Notes: a model not told the origin generated them from the sequence alone. A DNA stretch of 64,000 nucleotides from Gordionus sp. m RMFG-2023 (GCF_954871325.1 NC_088776.1:5587985-5651984), one strand, 5' to 3'; shown: positions 40,701 to 52,690, counted from the stretch's first letter. Translations and numbers: made by a program.

Positions 40701-43700
40701 TATATTCATTTGAATCTTTATCGAGGAAAATTACAATTGTATTTTTTTTCATTCCCCGCCAAAAAATGGTATAATTTTAAAAATCCGGGCTGGGCCTAGC
40801 TTAAAAATATAAAAAAATAAATAATTCTGGCTGGGCTTAACCGGTTTAGACTTTAGAAAGAAAGGGAAAGAAAGATATATAATAATAATATTAATACTAA
40901 CTAAATATCTAAAAATATTATTCCGACTTTTAACTTTACCACCAAAGGCATTTAATATTGTCTAATACCGACAATTCATTCATTAATATGCATTTTGAAG
41001 TGTTTTTTGAACTCAAAATCAGCTTGTGGAGGAACCCACTACATTTTGTTTTCCCCATATTGGTATTTTTTTTTATATAAATAAATGATAATCTATAATT
41101 TATTTAAAAATTATAATGTATCTTACATGAGATACAAAAATGGCCTGTCATCAGCTGATTTGTATTGTTGCACATTTTAATTAAATGAATCGTCAGCACT
41201 CTTCTAATTCTAAGTAGTATCTATAACATGTAGTGTTGTTAAACGGCTCGTTTTGAGCCAATTTTTAAAAACGGCTAACTAAATACTTCATCCAGAGAAA
41301 TATTATGCAAGCCTGAAGATTTTGCTCTTAGAAGGAACAAAGTTCTATACATATATTATCGAAATCTCGAGGTTTAGGACATATTTTTCTGGCCAAAATA
41401 TTGAGTTAGCCATTTTAAAAAATCGGCTCAAAACGAGCCGTTTAACAACACTAATAACATGTGAATGATGCTTTACTTATTAATGGTTATTTCCTCATCC
41501 CATTAACCCTGCATCATTTATAATCTTTTTTTAAAAAATAAATATTAACAATTAACGCCATATTTCAACTGTCTTTGGACACGGAAAAAAAAATATATGG
41601 GACGGAGGCTTCACACTTTCTAGTGATGACAGCTACTGTTAGACATTTTTTAAATGTAACATACCACATTTATATTGCCAATAAAACAAATTAGAATTAT
41701 TGTCGGGTTCATTTGATTGTCCCGAAAGAATAACCGAGAACAACTAATGGATCGATTCTAAATATAAGTTAACCATATTTTTATTGGATGTTATAATTGA
41801 AATTTATGAGGGCTTATCAAAAAGTGATTTCGCTGATTTTTAAGAAATTAGCTAAATCGAGGGTTATGTAAGGATCACTTAAAATTATGGTCATTAATCC
41901 CAAAATAACTCCGAAAAGTCTTCCCCAGTAATACCGAACATATAACCAAATATTTATAAGTGTTTTTTTTCTTTTAAAATATGTATTAAGCCTTCTTATT
42001 ATATATATATGTTAGCGTCGATATGTTATTTTTAAGCGCTTTATTCTAAAAAAAAAATTAATTGTATTCCAACATGTTTGAACACCTATCCTATGAATTG
42101 TAGACAATTTTTCCCTATAACTTTGAGTCATTTTAAATTTATATTTAAAAAAACCTGTGGAAAAAATGAATATAAATTGTATTAAGTTCAAAGGTTCTTA
42201 GCAAAATTGTTCTAGAAATTCATAGAATAGGTATTCCAAATATGATGGAATACATTTCCGGCTAAAATCAGAATGATTTAAAGTGGAAAAAAAAATAACA
42301 CATTGACACTAACATAATGTATGATACGAAAAATAGAGTGGGAAGGGAAGGAGGAAGGACATCCTCATATAAATTATTCATATTATGCATTCATTTAAAC
42401 ATTTTAAATCGAAGTGAGCGAAGAGAGAGAAAGAAAAAGCAGCCTTATAATAATAATAATAAATTCTTTCCCTAATATATGCGTGATATATATATTTAAA
42501 AAAAATTCTCTTTCACCTTAGTCGCCTCTTCCCGCGTTTATTACCTTATTTCATATATTCTCTTTTTATACTATAAATCAAAAATATTATTATTATTTCA
42601 AAAATTAAAGTTTATCTCTTTTTATTTTTTATATTTTTAGTAGAAAAAAGTATACAAAAATATATATATAATTTTTTTGGTTTTGATGTAGAGATGTGAA
42701 AAAAAAAAATTTTTTTTTGTGTTTTGTATAAATTAAAATGATAGTAAAAAAAATAACCTCAATAATATAATAATTTAAAGTTATACAATTTTAGAAAAAA
42801 ATATAAAAAGGTATAAAAAAATGAAGAAGAAGACAACATAATAAATATTGTATTTATAGTCATCGTTTATATATAATATATTGATGATATTATGGCCGAT
42901 AAATGTAAATTTTATGTAATGTGTTTTGTAATGTAATAATGATAAATATATAGTAAAAAAAAATCATTGAAATTGAATATTTAAATATAAAAATAATGAT
43001 GAATTAACTAACGCGTATCCTTGAACTCTCAGAAATTTGTTTATTTTTAGTGAATTAGCAATACTCGATAATCAAAAACCGAAAGAATCTCATGAAGCTA
43101 TTTTCTTCTGAAAGGCCATTAAAATGTATAGATTATTAGTGTTCTGACTAAAATAAAAATTTTAATAAGTAATCAGATTGGATTCGATTTAGGTTAGGGT
43201 TATCAGGTCTATCACTCAAAAACTAACATAATTTGTGAAATTTTCCATAAATATATCATCAATCTAATCATTTTGACTTGGTGATCATGTTTAGTATGTA
43301 GTAGCTTATTTATCAAACATGCTAAAATGATTTAACACCCGGAACCTCACTGCCATCCCACCCCTTTTGAAAACTTCTCTAATTAATTTAAGATGATTTT
43401 TTTTAAAAAATAATTTAACTAATTAATAATATCCTGAAGTTATATATTTTTTTAAAATATATTATTGAATTTTAATAATCGGAAGTTACTAAGCCGTGAA
43501 TAAATCAATTAACGCAAATGGAATATATATATATTTATTATAAATGGTAACATGTGGCCAATACATACGATATATGTTCTTGGGCATTTTATATTTTAAT
43601 GTTGTATTTATATTCACTAACCAAACCACTAATATATTTTTTTTCCCCACATGTGCTTTCATCATTGTATTCATTTTTTTTATATATCGCAATCACATCC

Positions 43701-46700
43701 AGTCATCATTTGGTATTGTTCCAAATATATGTATATATCGTAGTATGAAAATATATACCATATACATAATGTAATATGTGAAGTGAATGTATTAAATGTA
43801 AACTATGTAGTTAGTGGTTAATTTTATAAATTATATACTTTACTTGGAAAATGTGCTTTACTCAATAGGATTAGAAAATCATTTTTAATTTAAAATCCCG
43901 AATAAAGCTTAATATTAAAAAGGTTTTTATTTAAAATTGAATTTAAAGCTTTTTATTCAAATTGAAAGGTCTATCTGATTTTAAGATAAATTTTTTTTAA
44001 AGAAAAATAATACTTTATACAAAATTTTCCAACTCAACTAAAAAATAAAATTAAACATTTGATTAATTGGGAAATAATTAGTATTTTTGGGGGGTTAGAA
44101 AAAAAAATCGCTAAAAATGATTATTTTAAAAAAAACTTTTATGTCAATATTATCAAATTTGACCTCCTTCTTTATCAAATATTTTACACAAGCCTAGAGA
44201 TTTTGCTCATAGATGACAGAAATCTCCAAGCTTCCGTAATTTTTTGGCTATAAAATTGGATTTAGCCGTTTAACAACACCAATAGATATCATTTAAATTA
44301 ATTAATACTGCTTTTAAAAATGGTCTAAACTGAAAATTATTTTTATTAGAGATGTGCAAAAGTAGATCCCAACCCGAAAAAAAAATTCGGGCGAGTTGGG
44401 ACTGGAATTTTTTTTAAAATTTATCACCTTTTTGTTGAATTTTTTGTGTAAAAAATATTTGATTTTATTTATAGAATAATATCTTTTATTTTTAATTATA
44501 AAAATTAATTTCTATATTTAAATAAATTCGGGCCGGGCTTGAAAATTAGGCCCGACGCAGAACATTAAAACTATAGATTTATTTATCATTATTTTTGTTT
44601 ATAATATTTTATTATAATTGTGTTATGGTACACCACAGGTGCTACGAGACTATAAAAAAAAAATAATATATATAATTAATTTTTTATGTTTGCTCATTCA
44701 ACGAATTCACTGGACCATAATGATTAATTTTTTATATATAAAAAAAATAGAACCATTTGTAAATTTATTAGTGTTATGGCTTACAAATTGAATTATCCTT
44801 TTTCTTCCCCATTAGTAATTAGTACATGATATAAAAGTTATAATCCAAAATTGGGAACTTTAATTAACAAATTAGCAATGTTAATAATATGGGATCCAGA
44901 GGAAATAGAACATTTTTTTTGTTGGGGAAGGGGGGGGGGGAGGTGGGGGTGTATTTGAAATTTAAGTGCAAAATTATAGTTTATAAAAAGTCAAACTATA
45001 TTTTTTTATTATTATATTACGATTAATTTAATTATATTCGCCAACAAAATTTTCCCTAATATTATTTAACCGTGGCATGGCATTATAAATATATTATAAT
45101 ACTTTTGTCTGCATATTGTATTTACAATGTGGGTGTTGTTGTTATAACAGAAATATCTTCTCTTTTTTTTCAAACACTATATATTACAGATTAACTCTCC
45201 CCCCCTTTATCAATATTAAACAAAACAATAAACATTAAATTATATATTATTATTTTAAATATATATTTTTTTTTCCCTAACAATACACATTGAAACACCA
45301 TCTTCTTTGCGTGATACTGACTGATAAAGTTATTATATTAATTTTTTTTTTTAAATAAAAATATTAAATTTTAATTAAATAAAAATTCAGGATTTATTTT
45401 GTGTAACATTTTTTAGATAATTCTATAAATAATTTTAAAATAACCAAATGTCTTTATTTTGATTTTTTTTAAAAAAATTTTTAGATTCCCGAAATGGAAC
45501 AATTATTCACGGAACCAGATAATTATCACAGTTACGACTTGGTATGGAATACTTCGAAAGGGATTTTCAGTTTCGTTAGCCTGTTACTCTACAGAGTATT
45601 CACCGCCATTTTGGCCATTCCTTTAGCATTCATATGGGCACTGCTTATGACAATTTCTTGTATTTTGAACGTATGGTTCCTCGGACCAATCATAAGCTTT
45701 CTCTGCGTTTGGATGGAACTGTTACAACGCGTAAGTTTTTTTTTTTTACTTTTACAAATAACAAAAAGAAAATATTTCGGAAATAATTATTTTCAATTAA
45801 TGAATATCTCTTAAAGAAATATATAATTTGTTTCTCTTTTTTTATGATATATAATTAATTATGATATGGATATATAAGGTATGTTGTATGTGTATCTTAT
45901 CATTTGACAAATTGATTATATTCTATTAAAATGTAAACTATTTTCAAGCTACATTTTCGAACATCAAATTCAATAGATATAATTTTTTATTTTTGAATAT
46001 GTTTTATAATAATTATCTAATGGTAACCTTTATATAAACAAATATCAGTAACGTTTATTTTTGTTTAAAAAATTAAATAGTAGATGTTATTCCCTATTGT
46101 AAATAAACCTATTTAAAAATTTAAACAATGAAATGATAAAATAATTATGATTTTGTTCCTAAAAAAATAAGTCACTCTTTTGCATGTATCTATTTTGTTT
46201 TTCAAAATTTTTTTTACTGTCATCAATAATGTAGAACATTAATATGTTCATGTTATTATGCATCACAGCAATAAGGATTATGATAAATGTAAAAATGAAC
46301 CATTATTCCTATATTATTTTTAAGAAATCTTATATGTTTAGTATAAGGGCGGTTTATATAATATTATAAGAGTTTATCTCATTTATTTATCTATTGAAAA
46401 TTTTCCTAGTTTACAATGATTTCATATTTAGAATAGGATTTTAATTTCGGTTTTATATCTTTGATGCCAATTATTATCAATTTTATCTTTCAAACATAAC
46501 CCCCTCCATGCTTATTTAATTTACTATTCTTCATTCATTTTGATAACTAAGAAAATATAAGATAAGGATATTTGAAACTACGCTTGAAAATTCTTATTTT
46601 TATCATGTTAATTAGTTTTATGCAAATAATATATAAACACCCTTACAAATATTTACTCGGCTTATAACTTGTTCATTTTTATTTATTAATGCACAAACAT

Positions 46701-46937
46701 TTCTTTTTTTTAAAGGTATGGTCAGCTTGTTGTAAGACCTTTATAACACCCATAGTTGAAGCATTTTGGGCCGGGAAATGGAATAATGCCGCCCATAACC
46801 CTAACTGCGTTCATTGTTGTAGCAAAGGTCCTCACCATGTTATCGATTTTGCCGGCAAGAATGGGGAAGTTAAAATGACCAATGGAAACGACCAAATTGC
46901 TGGGGGGAAAATTGGAGAAACCGAAATCAACCCTTAA
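34768..46937 (+). CDS. Caveolin-family protein with a long N-terminal extension, 3 exons
   Basis: Exons 34768-36015, 45485-45730 and 46716-46937 (TAA), all phase 0 with GT..AG introns, give 571 residues; caveolins are usually about 150-180. Caveolins are hairpin membrane proteins that oligomerise and shape caveolae at the plasma membrane. Residues 417-571 form the caveolin part: MEQLFTEP (420-427) aligns with the FEDVIAEP signature, then HSYDLVW, a scaffolding-like stretch and a hydrophobic hairpin (about 449-490) with the conserved proline in AIPLAFIW (P462). Exon 3 gives the C-terminal helix with likely palmitoylated cysteines (C503, C504, later CVHCC). Residues 1-416 are rich in N, S, D and K, probably disordered, with basic-hydrophobic islands such as LIGKLWKKPKKG and LTRVFGASCKRSFWK that could touch membranes (inference). 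Exon 2 carries its own ATG (45494), so a short isoform of normal caveolin size is possible. No transcript evidence is available here for the exon 1-2 join across 9.5 kb. Confidence 0.5.
37435..37865. mobile_element. Older hAT-type MITE interrupted by a younger one
   Basis: Sequence on both sides of 37467-37692 (AAAAACGACCCGATTA to the left; CCCGATTAAGATC, GCCTGGAAATTTTGG and AGGTTTGGACCTC to the right) matches the ACGACCCGATTAAGAT MITE variant at 26575 and 48632. In caveolin intron 1. Confidence 0.5.
37467..37692. mobile_element. hAT-type MITE nested in an older copy
   Basis: The ends TAGTGTTGTTAAAGGGCTAG and GAGCCGTTTAACAACACTA are inverse. ACCCGATTA stands directly outside both ends (37458-37466 and 37693-37701), giving the target duplication. 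226 bp. Confidence 0.5.
37866..41230. other. Caveolin intron 1, middle part
   Basis: AT-rich intron DNA. Seen: a cluster of ACCGATA/ATCGGTT-like motifs at 38690-38815 in both orientations, and C runs at 39758-39767 (after CAGGGCCATAACCAC) and 40010-40022 that look like the two ends of a decayed hAT-like insertion about 300 bp long. No exon found. Confidence 0.5.
41231..41453. mobile_element. hAT-type MITE with exact 8-bp target duplication
   Basis: The best preserved copy: ends TAGTGTTGTTAAACGGCTCG and CGAGCCGTTTAACAACACTA, perfect inverses for 20 bp, flanked on both sides by ATAACATG (41223-41230 and 41454-41461). An 8-bp duplication is the hAT hallmark. 223 bp, noncoding, in caveolin intron 1. 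The near-perfect ends suggest recent activity. Confidence 0.5.
42011..42313. mobile_element. Palindromic MITE, GTTAGCGTCAATGTG family
   Basis: Begins GTTAGCGTCGATATGTTATT and ends AACACATTGACACTAAC. Both halves carry TATTCCAACATG-type and CCTATCCTATGAATTGTAGA motifs in opposite orientation. Sister to 4955-5250. Confidence 0.5.
42314..45484. other. Caveolin intron 1, 3' part
   Basis: Very AT-rich. A partial TGTTGTTAAAC MITE (44180-44280, right end GCCGTTTAACAACACCAA) and a decayed CAGAGACC-type element (about 44349-44565) are visible. A G run is near 44929. The frames around 43489-43774 are AT-rich chance frames on both strands. Confidence 0.5.
45731..46715. other. Caveolin intron 2
   Basis: 985 bp, AT-rich, GT..AG. 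No element recognised. Confidence 0.5.
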
Positions 46938-46941
46938 ATAA
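46936..46941 (+). terminator. Candidate polyadenylation signal of the caveolin gene
   Basis: AATAAA overlaps the stop codon region; another AATAAA lies near 47340. The later one is the likelier site, which makes the AT-rich 46938-47340 stretch the 3' UTR. Confidence 0.5.
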
Positions 46942-48177
46942 AAATTACTATTTTATTATGATTAATATTTTTCTTTTATATTTTTAACTGAATAAGATTG
47001 CTTATTTATTTATATAGTGTATATTTAAAAAAAAAAAAATTTTTTTCCTATAATCGCATTGTAATAAGTTCTAATAATCAGAAAATATTTTTGATACTAC
47101 ATATTAAATTGTATACTTGTATTTACGGCTTTTTCTATACCAAAGTTTATATATATTTTATATTTTTTTTACCGCAATTGAACAATATATTTTGTTATAT
47201 GAACCTTTATAATAGGATTATATATTCTTTTCCCCCTTTAGTTTTCTCAAATTTTTATGCATTTTATAATACCAAAAAAATTTTTTTAACAAAATTATTG
47301 ATATATTAATACCTTTAAAAATACTCTTCTAAATATTAGAAATAAATTCGTGATTTTTTTTATAAATATTTTTATAATTTTAATAGGGAAACAAGATCCA
47401 ATTTTATGCAGGAATCATGAATCTCATTGTAATATTTCCCATATTATATATAAATACACTTTTTTTTTATAACCCTTTTATATAGTATTTTGTTGCTTTC
47501 CAGATATTTTTTGTAAATTAAGGGGGAAAAAATCGTATTTTATACAAATATGAATTTATACAATACTTAATTAATCAAGTTACTAACGTAATTTATATTA
47601 GATATGTTTTAATAAATAAAGAAAATTTTCTAAACCGACCGGTATAGTATATTATTTTTTTTCAACTCTCAATCTAATTTGAAACGATTTAAACCACGAT
47701 ATGCTAGGAACTGGTAATAATGGAAGGGTTTAGACCGAATGCAGGGGTTTTTTAAAGTGGATATTCTTAAACCTGCATCGGTCAAATTTGTGTAATATGT
47801 AAATAAAATATTATATTACTTTTCTTTCAAAGAACACAAATGATTTGTATTACGACGAATAAGACACTATTCTATTTGCGTGAATAAATATATTTTATTA
47901 TTCGATTCGAGATCTAGATACATTTATATCTTTTTATAATTGTCGAATTATCTAAACTGATAAATTGGAGAGAATTATAATGAATATAAATATCTTAATA
48001 TTATTATTTATTTTTGTTTTTCTTCTTTTTTTATTATTGTTAAAAACATCACACATCAACCTTCCACTCTCCAAAGAAATCCTACATATGTTTTCCTTGG
48101 ATATGTTGAGTGGAAAACGCCATTGACGCTCATGAGCCACGCAATACACCATACATCCTCATAGTGCAGTCTTCTTT
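46938..48177. other. Caveolin 3' UTR and downstream spacer
   Basis: A possible small element with CTAAACCGACCGGT and its partner GGTTTAGACCGA lies at about 47630-47740. No gene seen; the 103-codon frame at 46998 is AT-rich UTR. Confidence 0.5.
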
Positions 48178-48546
48178 TTAAACCGAACTATGGCTTGGTG
48201 AAACGAAAACAACCCTTGTGGGTAGACTTCTTGAGTAATCCCTGGGGTCTTCTTGTATAGGAATCTGAGGAAAAGTTTGCTTACATTCTATTTTGGTAAA
48301 TATCCTGCCCTTAGCATACTTTGCAATCAGATAGTTTGCTCGCAGTATCGAGTATCTGGAATCCTTTAGAGCAGGGTTTATGGGGTCCTTCAAGTCAGCG
48401 CATACCCTCACGGAGCTGTCTCCTTTGATAACAAGTGCTAATAATCTTGCCCATCTGACTTGAGACACAGACTCTATGATGCTGTCCATAGGCCAGCCGT
48501 TCAATTCCTGTTTCATTGCATCAGTCCTGGCATACGGGATTCTCAT
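48080..48546 (-). mobile_element. Ty3/Gypsy reverse transcriptase fossil
   Basis: The minus-strand frame from 48546 down to 48178 matches the N-terminal part of a Ty3/Gypsy reverse transcriptase: RIPYARTDAMKQELN, an SVRVCADLKDPINPAL stretch and FTKIECKQTFPQIPI. Only this fragment is visible, with no LTRs or integrase nearby. It is a dead fragment, more GC-rich than its surroundings, which suggests a later arrival than most of the AT-rich debris. Confidence 0.5.
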
Positions 48547-48631
48547 AGAAACAGCTGGTAAAATAGTTGTTAGTTCTAAATCATGATTAAATAAGTTATG
48601 AATGTAATTAATAACTAGGAAGATAAAATCG

Positions 48632-48836
48632 CCGATTTGGGTCTTTTAAAAAAGGCCCGATATCATAACCAAAATAATATTATGTAAGCCTCAAAATTTG
48701 GCAAATAGAATCTAGACCTTTCTGCCATCTTTGAGCAAAATCTTCAGGCTTATATAATATTTTAATTATTTGGCTAAAATCTTAATCGGAACCATTTTCA
48801 AGAATCGACCCAAATGGGACTTTTTAATAACACTAC
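48632..48836. mobile_element. hAT-type MITE, ACCCGATTAAGAT variant
   Basis: The body motifs (TATTATGTAAGCC, CTTTCTGCCATC, AATCTTAATCGG) and the right end TTTTTAATAACACTA match the variant at 26575. The left tip is eroded. Confidence 0.5.
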
Positions 48837-48888
48837 TAGAAATATAGGTATTAGTTTATTCAATAATTCAAATATATGTAATGATATA

Positions 48889-49032
48889 AGAGTTGTTAAA
48901 GGATCTAGATCCTGTATCTAGATATAAAAATGTGGTATCTGTATCTAGATAGATATAACGGTATCTAGATATTATTTTAGACGATGTATCTGTATCTAGA
49001 TCCATTTAAAAAAGTATCTTTTAACAACACTG
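48889..49032. mobile_element. Small hAT-type MITE built of GTATCTAGAT repeats
   Basis: 144 bp. The left end AAGAGTTGTTAAAGGATC pairs with the right end GTATCTTTTAACAACACTG. AATGATAT flanks both sides exactly (48881-48888 and 49033-49040). The inside is made of about five copies of GTATCTAGAT, itself containing the palindrome ATCTAGAT, giving a strong foldback. Confidence 0.5.
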
Positions 49033-49789
49033 AATGATATTTTTGTGTTGGCGAGTAATTACAGAATGTATTAACGTTATTATAATATTTTATATTATAA
49101 TAAATAAATATAATTTACGTAGCGATTAAATATTCTCGATTTTTTTAAATTCTTATTTTTAATATAAATACATTTTAGATTTATATCACCTATTATATAA
49201 AATGAAATGTAATATATTTTTTAAATTATAGAACCATAATTATTGAATTCCACCTAAAAGCTTATGGATTGTAGTTTTATTTAAATGTTGTCGGAGAAGA
49301 TTTTCCGTTAAAATTAATTATAATTTTTAAATTATAGAACATAATTATTAAATTTAGCCTCACATTCCTGTAATTTCCAGATGTGGCTGAGACTGTGAGG
49401 AAGAATATTCGTCAAATGAATAATCCATATTTTTTAATTTAAAAATAAAATAATTTGTATATCTCCTACTTTTTTAAAAAAAATAAATTATTTTAATTTA
49501 TTTACTTTTTTTACATAAACTAAAAAAGCATGGATTTTATTTTATAAGCTTAATATTAAATAATAATTATAAAAAATTTAATATTAAAATATATTAAAAT
49601 AAAAAAAAATATATAAAATCTAACTTTGTAAAAAAGTAAATTTCAAACAAATACAATTAATGATTTAAAATTTCCGTATTTATTTTTTTTAAAATAAATA
49701 TAACATTTTTTTAAATGAATACTTATGTATGATTAAACTTGTGAATTAGTTTTGTCTAAATAAACATTAAATATCGTCAGGAATTCATC

Positions 49790-50235
49790 TGCATCGGGCC
49801 TTATTTTTAAAACCCGGCCCGAAATTTTTTTAAAAAAGTTTCCCTGGCCAGGCCCAAACCCAAAATTTTTTTAAAATTTTGCCGACCCGGCACGAACCCG
49901 AAATTATTTATGAAAAAATTTAGCGGCTTGGCCCGATTTTTTATAAATATAAAAAATTAGTTTTTATAAATAATTCTAAATAAACGATATATATGTTATA
50001 TGGCGTCTAGTTCCTATAAATAAAATCAAATATTTTATTTTACATAAAAAATTCAACATAAAATTGATAAATTTAGATAAAAAAATTTATCAGGCCTAAG
50101 CTCGACCCGGCCCGGCCCAAATTTTTTTAAAAAATATTAGGCCTGGCCCAGCCCGAACCTGATTTTTTTTAAAAATATAGGCCCGAAGCCCGTTCGGACC
50201 AGTTACGTGCCGGGCCTACTCTTGCAGATCTTTAA
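49790..50235. mobile_element. Large decayed element of the GCCCGGCCC type
   Basis: Alternating GC-rich blocks (ACCCGGCCCGAAA, CCAGGCCC, GACCCGGCCCGGCCC, GTGCCGGGCC) and A/T tracts in inverse order, closing with CTTGCAGATCT. Related to the CAGAGACCTGCAG MITEs but larger. Confidence 0.5.
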
Positions 50236-50503
50236 TATACTTCGTGCAATATCATATTGATACTTCGGGAGAAAAAAAACAAAAGTTTGCCATACCGATG
50301 AAATAAGTGTCGTAGACCTTTTTTTAATTATTATGATCTTCATTTTGGCTCAAGCCGAAATTTATTTAAGATTAATATTGGTAAACGGCTGAAAACTCAT
50401 CTAGTTTTTGAGTCTAAAATTGACAGCTTTTTGAGACAAATTTAGCTCGAGTGGGCTCATGACTTAGCTCAAGCCGACTATTGATTCGAAATTTATTTAT
50501 TTG

Positions 50504-50659
50504 TTAGCGTTGTTAAACGGCTAGCCGGATTAGCCTTGAATCGGCTTGAGCTTGAGCCATCGGCTCAATGAGCCGGCTTTAGCCTGAGGCGAATTTTTGG
50601 CTCAAAAACTGGCTGAGTTTTCGGCTAAGCTAGCTTGGCTCAGCCATTTAACAACACTA
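50504..50659. mobile_element. hAT-type MITE with GGCTCA/TGAGCC interior
   Basis: The ends TTAGCGTTGTTAAACGGC and GCCATTTAACAACACTA are inverse. The interior is a series of GGCTTGAGC / GGCTCAATGAGCC motifs able to fold back. 156 bp. No clear target duplication. Confidence 0.5.
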
Positions 50660-51046
50660 CCTCACAGCTCATGCATTGTAATTTTATATGTTATCGGCGA
50701 AGGTTTTCCGTTAAGATATAAGCTTTTTATTTTTTATAAAAATATTTATGTCACCTAAGAATTTGGGGAAAAAAAATCGTCTTTAGTTTTTTAAACATCA
50801 TAAGAAAAATTCATATTATGATTGCTTTGTATACTTTATTTATTTGTTTTTATTTAGTTTTTTCTTTCCTTTAATTTACAGCCTTTTTTTAAATTTTAAG
50901 TTCTTTGTTCGAAGAAATTAATTTCACGATAGCCTTTAAAGGGTTGAAAAATTCCTGTCTGCCTTTATATTTTTTTATATATTCTTATTTTTATGATGAC
51001 CTATGAAGATTAAGTATAATATTCATGCCCTTATTAACTTAAATAT

Positions 51047-51133
51047 CAGAGACCTACAGAGGTACCATTTGTACGGCCCGGCCCGGATTTTTTTTCAAAA
51101 TTTTTTTCCTAGGACCAGGCCTGCAGGTCTCTG
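51047..51133. mobile_element. MITE, CAGAGACCTGCAG family, exact 8-bp target duplication
   Basis: Only 87 bp. The ends CAGAGACCTACAGAGG and CCTGCAGGTCTCTG are inverse. TTAAATAT flanks both sides (51039-51046 and 51134-51141), placing this family in the hAT superfamily as well. Confidence 0.5.
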
Positions 51134-51499
51134 TTAAATATTAATTAACTTGATGAATAAAATAAAATAAATTAACTAAATAAATAAAATTAATAAGAAT
51201 ATTTAAAATAATATTTATATTTTATTAAATATATAAATCATAATTTTGGGAGGGCCTCCTTTGATCACAAGATTTTGAAAACTTACAATATTCATATGAA
51301 TTTATATGCAAGTAATTATTCGATTTATGTTTATTTAATATACCAGATAATTTCAAAGGTTTTCTTTTAGCAATATATAAGATAAAATCTTTATTTATAG
51401 CTATTACATAAGCTAAGCCAAATACAAAAATGGCCTAATTTGCGAAATGAATTTACGATCATAGTTATGCAAATCATAATTTTTACAATAATATATTAT

Positions 51500-51960
51500 A
51501 TTTATAGTAAGGGATCGGGAAATTTCCCTACCTATACATCTCTAGTAGCAAAAAATAAAATGATATCTCTTTTATATCTGAGTCCAATTGAGCGGGGAAG
51601 ATTATCGGTAATAAGTCAAAATTATATAAAATGGCTGCAAGGAATTTATAGCCATTTCCAGAGGATTGTAAAAAGGAAGGGAATATTTCGCAGGTATCCA
51701 AGAAATGCGCCAGAATTACAAACCAAAAGTAAATCCCATTCTCTTTGCAGCTGTTTAAAGGGCGGAGGGCCTGTCTAGCTAGGAGAACTCTCAAAATTCG
51801 ATGACCTGATGGAATAGAGAATCTGGTTTATGGTTAACTAACTGATAATTGGGTCGCTTGATAAAGGCATCTACGGAAAGTTAGGAAGGTGAGCGTGTGC
51901 CTATTATACCTTCCAGCCTTGAGGGGTAGGGCAACCTGCAGCCAATATAATTCGCCATAA
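51500..51960. other. GC-richer segment of unknown nature
   Basis: Clearly less AT-rich than its surroundings. It has overlapping frames on both strands (51440-51778 plus, 51528-51794 minus), neither of which I recognise. It may be a fragment of a retroelement or an old exon. Confidence 0.5.
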
Positions 51961-52459
51961 TAATTTGTCCTAATTTAAGATTAACTATGCGTTCTAAAAT
52001 ACGCCATTTTTGCTTCTTAATAGAAAAATAAAACGCAATTAATAAATATGCCAAGAATTTTTTTTACTCAATAAAAATAAATGTGTTGCCAACTATATTT
52101 TCTCTCTCAAGTTTTAACAGAAGCTTGTACATTCATTATTTTATTTTTTCGGTTTAATCAGACTTTCTTTCTTTCTTTCTTTCTTTCTTTGTTATTGCCA
52201 CCTTTTTAAATTTTCATAATCATAATTTTTGTATGGAATTTTTGGAAGCTTGATCAATCATCCGAATTAACGAATTAGACGCCTCCTTAACCCCTATTAA
52301 TTTTTTCTTTCGTTTCGTATTTATGCCCAAATCATTCAAATTCTGATTAATACGCAGACTTCAAAAATAAATTTAAAATTTGTTATCCGACCAAATCCGA
52401 TCCTAATTCATTTTTAATGTAAGTACAAATTTATTTTATTTTTTTAATCGGACTTTTAA

Positions 52460-52690
52460 AAAAAATTTTAAGGTGTACAATATCACATCCGGTCCAAGAC
52501 AAATTTCAAGGTAGACTCCACCGAGTCTGAGAAAATGTCTACCCGAGGTCGTCCTATTATAGTTTAATTTTTAAAGTTCATCTCAGCCCATTCTAGGAGT
52601 GCCAGCAGTAGGCTACTAGCCAAGTCCAAGGCGGTCATTTTGGACATTTTATGGTATATTTAATTTATAGGTCTTTAGTGTAAGAAAAAC
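52460..52690. other. GC-richer segment of unknown nature
   Basis: Contains GGTAGACTCCACCGAGTCTG and GTCTACCCGAGGTCG. The minus strand has two short open stretches. No family recognised; an LTR remnant is one possibility. Confidence 0.5.

Noticed and set aside
43489-43774. Overlapping frames on both strands
   Set aside because: Hydrophobic AT-driven composition on both strands, no splice context, inside caveolin intron 1.
46998-47309. 103-codon plus-strand frame after caveolin
   Set aside because: F/I/Y/K composition of AT-rich 3' UTR, no family.
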